Positions 3,934 to 8,787 of a stretch of DNA of 8,787 nucleotides are shown here, piece after piece; position 1 is the stretch's first letter; each line of letters opens with the position of its first letter. Origin of the DNA: Desulfurococcales archaeon (lineage in GTDB: Archaea; Thermoproteota; Thermoprotei_A; Sulfolobales; Desulfurococcaceae); assembly GCA_027083045.1 (NCBI GenBank), contig JALWQP010000014.1, positions 1 to 8,787 on the forward strand. Reading direction: 5' to 3'. The notes under the pieces are model-generated. The model saw only the letters and a list, made by a program, of their open reading frames with translations. It made no database searches and was not told the origin of the DNA. Both the position numbers and the translations under genes were made by a program.

Positions 3934-5913
3934 ATGAAGAAATTATGGCCCAAGACGACTAAGATATATTGGGATCCAGACTATAATATCCCAATAATAA
4001 AGCCCCTACCAGGCCAAGAAGACTTATTCTTCATCCTGAGATTAACTGAGCCCGGTGATGCAAGACCAGCTTTTGACCAGGATTTAAAGAAGCTCCAAGC
4101 AGCAATATTTTATGAGTTTAATGATTTACGAATCTATGATGTCTTATTCAAAAATATGCTCATTCTTTTCAATAAGGTTCCACATTGGGATCAGATGTGG
4201 GAGGTTGTTTCTTCCGGCAATGTTATGGGCCAATTATATTATGATCCCTTTAGGGATAAGTGGAGGTTTCGTTTAACATTTGCTGGTGCAAACATATTAT
4301 ATAATCAAGGCATAGTCGATTTTGTCAGAATTAATACCCGCATACCTCGCGGAAAGATCATTCGTACAACCCCCTCTACTACTTCAAAACAAGTAGTGAT
4401 CATCAATAATAGGGACGAGGTTATAGGTATAGGAGAAATTACCAGCGAAGGAGTACAGGTAATTAAGATCTTTAAGAGGAGAAAACACCCTGTGGAAACA
4501 AGCGGGAAACCAGCGGATCTCAATACTGTTATAAAACATAATGAATATGGTCTACAGTACTATGAAGACAAATCCGTCAAGCTACTTAGGAAACTGTATA
4601 TGATATATGGAGGCCCTATAGTGGTTTCTTATTCGGGTGGAAAAGATAGCCTAATAGCGCTATATCTCACATTAAAAGCTCTTGGCGACGCAGAACTACT
4701 ATTTAATGATACAGGACTAGAACTTCCTGATACAATAAAGAATGTAGAATATGTCTCCCAAAAATACGGCTTGAAGCTAACTATAGCGTCAGCCGGGAAT
4801 ATCTTCTGGAAAGCTTTAAAGATATTTGGCCCTCCAGGCAAAGACTATCGCTGGTGTTGCAAGATAACCAAGCTAGTTCCATTAGCAAGAACCGCTAGGA
4901 AGAAATGGCCTCGAAAAGCACTAAACATAGTAGGTCAGCGCGCATTCGAATCAATTGATCGTGCAAAAAGTCCTATCATATGGAGAAACCGCTGGATACC
5001 CCATCTGATCAGTGCCACCCCTATTCAAGAATGGAACCAGTTACTGGAATGGCTTTATATAAAGAAAAACAATCTTCCATACAATCCCTTATATGATAAA
5101 GGATTCGAGAGGCTGGGATGCTTCTTATGTCCCTCAAGCACGTTAGCGGAGTTCAAAGAGGTAGAGAAAACCTATCCTGAACTATGGAATAAATGGATCG
5201 AAGAGCTGGAATATTGGAGAGAAAAACTACAACAACCAAAAGAATGGATAACCCTAGGGCTGTGGAGATGGTTAACACCGGCCGTCGCTAAGCAAAGACT
5301 TACCAAACATATACCTGGCTATGAAATAGATTGGAAAAAAGAATACACCCTCAGATTAAAGTTCTCGGAAATAAGGCTAGCCCCGTGCAGAGTAAAGAAG
5401 AATGATATGGAGACCGAGATAGACTTCGACAACAACATTCTACGGAAAAACATGATTGAACGAATTACTTATTCGCTGAAGACAATTACACCTAATGTAG
5501 CAATGAAGAGCGATGAAGATAAACCAGCAATAAGTATCAACATAAATGATGTACATGCGTTAATTTCAAGAAATATAATAATTGTGAATAAGAAGCTTGA
5601 GGATAGTCTTGAAGAGATAGCGGATATCTTGAAAGCTATCTACAGGATCTATGGATGCACTAAATGTGGAAGCTGTATCCTATGGTGCCCTAGAAATAAT
5701 ATTATGCTTAGAAATCATGGAGCCGTCTTCGGCGATCGATGTAACAGGTGTAAAATATGTATAGATGTTTGCCCCGTAGCAGAGGTACTCGTAGAAAGAG
5801 TTGTACTTCCATTAATAACAGGTGACCCAGCAATATGGAAGAGAACATCCAGAAGACACAGTGATGAATTAATAAAGGCCTTCAAGGAGTATGGCATAGT
5901 CGATAACGTTTAA
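3934..5913 (+). CDS. PP-loop (PAPS reductase-like) protein with C-terminal 2x[4Fe-4S] ferredoxin domain
   Basis: A 659-residue cytoplasmic protein without membrane segments. The N-terminal region (1-110) contains EPGDARPAF (39-47), typical of the archaeal PUA/PAPS-reductase fusion family, followed by a probable PUA-like RNA-binding domain (about 115-183). The PP-loop ATP-pyrophosphatase domain has SGGKDS (234-239) and NDTGLELP (258-265). CC (308-309) plus CxxC (396, 399) reproduces the [4Fe-4S] signature of APS reductases. The C-terminus carries two ferredoxin motifs: C575, C578, C581, C585 and C603, C606, C609, C613. The C-terminal catalytic Cys motif of CysH (ECG-x-H type) is not seen, so sulfate-nucleotide reduction is uncertain. 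PUA plus PP-loop plus clusters would also suit thiolation or another sulfur-dependent modification of RNA. Databases usually name such proteins phosphoadenosine phosphosulfate reductase. The start at 3934 is fixed by the promoter spacing. Confidence 0.8.
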   Translation: MKKLWPKTTKIYWDPDYNIPIIKPLPGQEDLFFILRLTEPGDARPAFDQDLKKLQAAIFYEFNDLRIYDVLFKNMLILFNKVPHWDQMWEVVSSGNVMGQLYYDPFRDKWRFRLTFAGANILYNQGIVDFVRINTRIPRGKIIRTTPSTTSKQVVIINNRDEVIGIGEITSEGVQVIKIFKRRKHPVETSGKPADLNTVIKHNEYGLQYYEDKSVKLLRKLYMIYGGPIVVSYSGGKDSLIALYLTLKALGDAELLFNDTGLELPDTIKNVEYVSQKYGLKLTIASAGNIFWKALKIFGPPGKDYRWCCKITKLVPLARTARKKWPRKALNIVGQRAFESIDRAKSPIIWRNRWIPHLISATPIQEWNQLLEWLYIKKNNLPYNPLYDKGFERLGCFLCPSSTLAEFKEVEKTYPELWNKWIEELEYWREKLQQPKEWITLGLWRWLTPAVAKQRLTKHIPGYEIDWKKEYTLRLKFSEIRLAPCRVKKNDMETEIDFDNNILRKNMIERITYSLKTITPNVAMKSDEDKPAISININDVHALISRNIIIVNKKLEDSLEEIADILKAIYRIYGCTKCGSCILWCPRNNIMLRNHGAVFGDRCNRCKICIDVCPVAEVLVERVVLPLITGDPAIWKRTSRRHSDELIKAFKEYGIVDNV

Positions 5914-5934
5914 GCATGCGCAACTATCCAAGCA

Positions 5935-5946
5935 TTATTTCTTTCC
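5935..5946 (+). terminator. possible T-rich terminator after the PP-loop gene
   Basis: TTATTTCTTTCC begins 21 nt after the stop codon of the plus-strand gene and overlaps the last codons of the convergent helicase gene. Archaeal termination commonly uses T-rich tracts, but this one is short and interrupted. No comparable tract is seen for the helicase transcript in the 21-bp gap, so the two messages probably overlap at their 3' ends. Confidence 0.25.
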
Positions 5947-8757
5947 AAGGAACTTCTTGATCTTTAAATAATTCTTCTCACTCTCATATATCAATTTATA
6001 CATCTCATCTTCACTTGACGCCCTCCTCAAGATCTTAATTGCTTCGGTGACACCCACACCTGGAGAAGCTAGTAATATAAGGGCTGTCCTTCCGTAATAT
6101 GCCAGAAGAAGAGCTCGCTTCTTTAGATCATCAATAATTTTTCTCTCATCCCGTCTGAGACGATGCCCTTTCTTCCATTTCTCTAGGCTCCTTAGAGTTT
6201 TATCGTCCAAAATCTTTAGGGGAGCTAAGGTTCTAAGACCACATCGAGGGCAACTGAATGTTTCCTTGTTGATTAGGTCTTTAACTCTGCCGTCTATTGT
6301 GTACCCACAGTTAATACATATCAGTTTTATTTTGCGTGAGAGAATCCTATCTTTATAGGCATTATAATCCACTACTCCGATGTTTTCGGCCAATATAGGA
6401 ACGTGTTTTACAACTTTCTTCAACATGCTATCATCAATTGACTGACTAATCACCTTAACGACGCTTATCCGTCCTCGCTCGATCCTTTTAGCGATACTTA
6501 TTAACCCTCTTAGATCGAAGTCTTTGGTTAAAACCTCATTTAATGCTTCATCTCCAATTATAGTCTCTCCGAGCCTATCAAGTAAATTGCGGGTTATCCT
6601 GTCTGCTGCAGGATCAATTGCACCAAATCTTTGTCCCACCTGGTAGATCCTCCAGTAATAATAAGATGTTTTTCTAATTATTGATCTTATGTCGTCAGAA
6701 ACCAAATGGTACAGATTAATTATTAGTTGATATATTAGATCATAGACTCTAGCATCAAGAGGAAGATTATATGATTGAAAAACGATATAATATGGAGTTG
6801 AATAAGCGTTTATCTTGTATATTGGATAACGAAGCTTTATATGAAATCTAAGTATTTCCTTAAGAAGATTGTTGATCCGTGTACCTCCTGTCAAATATAC
6901 GACAATAAGGCCTTTACCCCGGATATACTCGACCATTACTCTCTTATCACTAAACATTCTATCTGGATCAGTAGCAAGTTCTTTTACAGCATTTTGTACG
7001 TGTTCAGGATAACCATGAGTTTTATCAGTTGCGATCATTCTAATGATCGCGCCAACATATCTCGCCACATCATAATCTACAGGAATGTTTTCGCCTTCCC
7101 AATGAGGAATAATCGGTGGTGCTTCAGCTTCAACTCTCTCTACATACAATTTATGCGAATCCTTATCGTACTCCACAACTTTCCAGAGTTTTCCTCCAAG
7201 AACAATAGGATCCCCAGGGTTAATATTTATTAGAACATATTCTTCATTCAGAACACCTACTCTATTACCTGTTGAAACTTCTACTACAGGTATATCACGT
7301 GTTTCAGGAATCATACTTGTTTTATATATGTATAGTCTTGTTTTTCTCGTAGGATATATACGTGAATCACGTACGCGTATTATCCTAGAATACTCTAAGT
7401 ATTCAATTACCTTCTCAAATTCAGTATAATTTAGATCATCAAAAAGTGGATAACTAATTATTAGTTCATATAATTCTGATAATCTGATACCATTAGACTT
7501 AATCAGTGATAGAACCGATATGACATAAGCTAGAACATCTAGAGGATTGTAAATAATGTTTTCCCGCTCAAGAATATTTTTCTCAGCTCTTTTAATGAGA
7601 ATATATGATTCAAGGATCTCTAATGGATTGTCGAGTGGAATAATACATCCTTTGCCAACACCGTAGAGCTTATGCCCGCTTCTACCAATCCTCTGTACAA
7701 GTCTAATTGTCTGTCTTGGTGACATATACTGTATGACATAGTTGACTAAACCTATATCGATCCCTAATTCCATACTTGATGTTGCTACTAAAGCATCTAG
7801 ATTTCCACAACGAAATTTGTCCTCTATTTCGAGCCTGTGTTTCCGTGATAAACTGCCGTGGTGTACGCCGATCCTTATATCTAATCCGAGAATATTTGAT
7901 ATTTTGTCAAGCATATATGATAATTTTTCAGATAACGAACGAGTATTGACGAATATTAAGACATGACGATATTTCTTTACCAGTCTTAATATAACGGCTA
8001 TTCTAGCTGATAATTGTTTATCATATGTGATTTTGCTTATTTTTTCACATAACTCATCACACTTTGGTACATACAAATCCATATCAAGTCGTCTTAAACC
8101 CTTTTCTCTTATAGCACATGTTTTTATCGGTATCATATTACCCTCGAGCAATTGTCGAGCATCATTTTCTCTCACAAGTGTTGCTGTTAATCCTATTTTT
8201 ACAATATCCTTGCTTATTACTCCTAGTTTTTGAAGAAAGTAAATTAGTGATAAAAGCAAAACTCCTCTTTTACTTTCTATAAGATCCCTTAATTCATCGA
8301 TGATTATGTAGCGCAGATTTCTCAAATGCTTTCTAAGAGTTTCATTTAAGACTATATATGTGAATGTCTCGGGTGTCGTGATAAGTACATGGGGCGGCGT
8401 TCTTGTTATCTTTTTTCTCATACTATATGGTGTATCCCCATGTCTAAGTTCAACATTTACACCAAAGCACTCTCCTAATCTCTTTAGTCTTAAGGTGATA
8501 TCTCTATTTAGAGCTCGTAGTGGTGTGATGTATACGGCTGATATTGGATTTCTTTTACTAACCATGATATCATATAGGACAGGTATCATTGCCGCCTCGG
8601 TTTTTCCGGAACCTGTTGGGGCAACTATTATGGTTGAAATTTTATTGTTATATATCATGTTGAAGGCTTTCTTCTGTAAGGACGTTAATTTATTATATCC
8701 GATAGCTTCTAAACACTTGTTGATGTCTTGCATTTCGATAGTTCCCATTTTCATCAT
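5935..8757 (-). CDS. Lhr-type superfamily 2 helicase with C-terminal zinc ribbon
   Basis: A 940-residue ATP-dependent helicase. Helicase motifs in order: Q-motif around Q28, motif I APTGSGKT (46-53), Ia TPLRALNRD (78-86), Ib TTPET (127-131), II DELRD (154-158), III TAT (191-193), IV FVNTRS (269-274), V ATSSMELGID (325-334) and VI QRIGRSGH (355-362). A winged-helix region (about 400-470) and the Lhr core domain (about 540-800) follow, then a C4 zinc ribbon (C814, C817, C836, C839) and a helical tail ending YLKIKKFLGKK. This matches the archaeal Lhr family, possibly the aLhr3-like branch with the zinc ribbon, though I am unsure of the subgroup. Lhr proteins unwind DNA or RNA-DNA hybrids and are linked to repair. 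Motif II reads DELR where Lhr normally has DExH. The start is uncertain between ATGs at 8757, 8754 and 8748; TATA spacing favours the latter two. The gene is convergent with the PP-loop gene, 21 bp apart. Confidence 0.85.
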   Translation of the reverse strand: MMKMGTIEMQDINKCLEAIGYNKLTSLQKKAFNMIYNNKISTIIVAPTGSGKTEAAMIPVLYDIMVSKRNPISAVYITPLRALNRDITLRLKRLGECFGVNVELRHGDTPYSMRKKITRTPPHVLITTPETFTYIVLNETLRKHLRNLRYIIIDELRDLIESKRGVLLLSLIYFLQKLGVISKDIVKIGLTATLVRENDARQLLEGNMIPIKTCAIREKGLRRLDMDLYVPKCDELCEKISKITYDKQLSARIAVILRLVKKYRHVLIFVNTRSLSEKLSYMLDKISNILGLDIRIGVHHGSLSRKHRLEIEDKFRCGNLDALVATSSMELGIDIGLVNYVIQYMSPRQTIRLVQRIGRSGHKLYGVGKGCIIPLDNPLEILESYILIKRAEKNILERENIIYNPLDVLAYVISVLSLIKSNGIRLSELYELIISYPLFDDLNYTEFEKVIEYLEYSRIIRVRDSRIYPTRKTRLYIYKTSMIPETRDIPVVEVSTGNRVGVLNEEYVLININPGDPIVLGGKLWKVVEYDKDSHKLYVERVEAEAPPIIPHWEGENIPVDYDVARYVGAIIRMIATDKTHGYPEHVQNAVKELATDPDRMFSDKRVMVEYIRGKGLIVVYLTGGTRINNLLKEILRFHIKLRYPIYKINAYSTPYYIVFQSYNLPLDARVYDLIYQLIINLYHLVSDDIRSIIRKTSYYYWRIYQVGQRFGAIDPAADRITRNLLDRLGETIIGDEALNEVLTKDFDLRGLISIAKRIERGRISVVKVISQSIDDSMLKKVVKHVPILAENIGVVDYNAYKDRILSRKIKLICINCGYTIDGRVKDLINKETFSCPRCGLRTLAPLKILDDKTLRSLEKWKKGHRLRRDERKIIDDLKKRALLLAYYGRTALILLASPGVGVTEAIKILRRASSEDEMYKLIYESEKNYLKIKKFLGKK

Positions 8758-8773
8758 CGATTATTTTATCCCC

Positions 8774-8780
8774 TTATATA
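8774..8780 (-). promoter_or_regulatory. TATA box of the helicase gene
   Basis: TATATAA on the minus strand, followed by GGGGATAAAATAATCG. The centre is about 23 nt from ATG 8754 and 29 nt from ATG 8748, so the message should be leaderless or nearly so. The BRE would lie at the window edge and cannot be judged. Confidence 0.55.
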
Positions 8781-8787
8781 CAGTTGT

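Noticed and set aside
3588..3953. CedA1 starting at TTG 3953 (121 residues)
   Set aside because: This start would run 20 bp into the divergent gene and across both promoters, and lacks a ribosome-binding site; the extra 33 residues are unlike a pilin leader.
5914..5934. GCATGCGC palindrome in the gap between the convergent genes
   Set aside because: It is 8 bp with no loop or T tract attached, so it does not make a convincing terminator hairpin or protein site.
6841..7233. Plus-strand open frame of 130 codons inside the helicase gene
   Set aside because: It is antisense to well-conserved Lhr sequence, has no start signals, and its translation resembles no known protein.

Overview
The window looks like chromosome from a hyperthermophilic crenarchaeon, most likely one of the Desulfurococcales (a Staphylothermus/Desulfurococcus-like genome is my best guess). 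The grounds are moderate-to-low GC content, very compact gene packing, TATA boxes about 25 nt from start codons with little or no leader, Ile/Lys/Tyr-rich proteins, and the gene families present. No rRNA, tRNA, CRISPR array or insertion sequence was seen.

Left edge (1-190, minus): the first 26 codons of a gene whose start resembles SPOUT-class RNA methyltransferases, preceded by a 36-residue very basic protein gene that shares a TAATG stop/start junction with it. Between these and the next gene (about 260-326) lies a possible C/D box guide RNA and the promoter of the small gene.

Centre (328-3854, minus): a four-gene operon, read from right to left, that matches the crenarchaeal Ced DNA-import apparatus. 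It is a relative of conjugative type IV secretion that takes DNA into the cell. The order is cedA1 (two-helix pilin-like protein), cedA (polytopic membrane channel-like protein with a large outer domain), a previously uncalled 49-residue two-helix protein in the cedA2 position, and cedB (HerA/VirB4-type ATPase). The genes are nearly contiguous, and cedA2 overlaps cedB. Three of the four use the same GGGTG ribosome-binding core. The CedA N-terminal hairpin aligns without gaps to the CedA1 hairpin around a shared LPIPF motif, which suggests that pilin and channel share an ancestral module.

Right of the operon, transcribed divergently from an 80-bp shared promoter region, is a 659-residue PP-loop (PAPS-reductase-like) protein (3934-5913). 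It has an APS-reductase-type CC...CxxC cluster signature and two C-terminal ferredoxin-type clusters. Convergent with it is a 940-residue Lhr-type superfamily 2 helicase (5935-8757, minus) with a C-terminal zinc ribbon and a promoter at the right edge. The helicase may serve DNA or RNA repair; a functional link to DNA import is only an inference from proximity.
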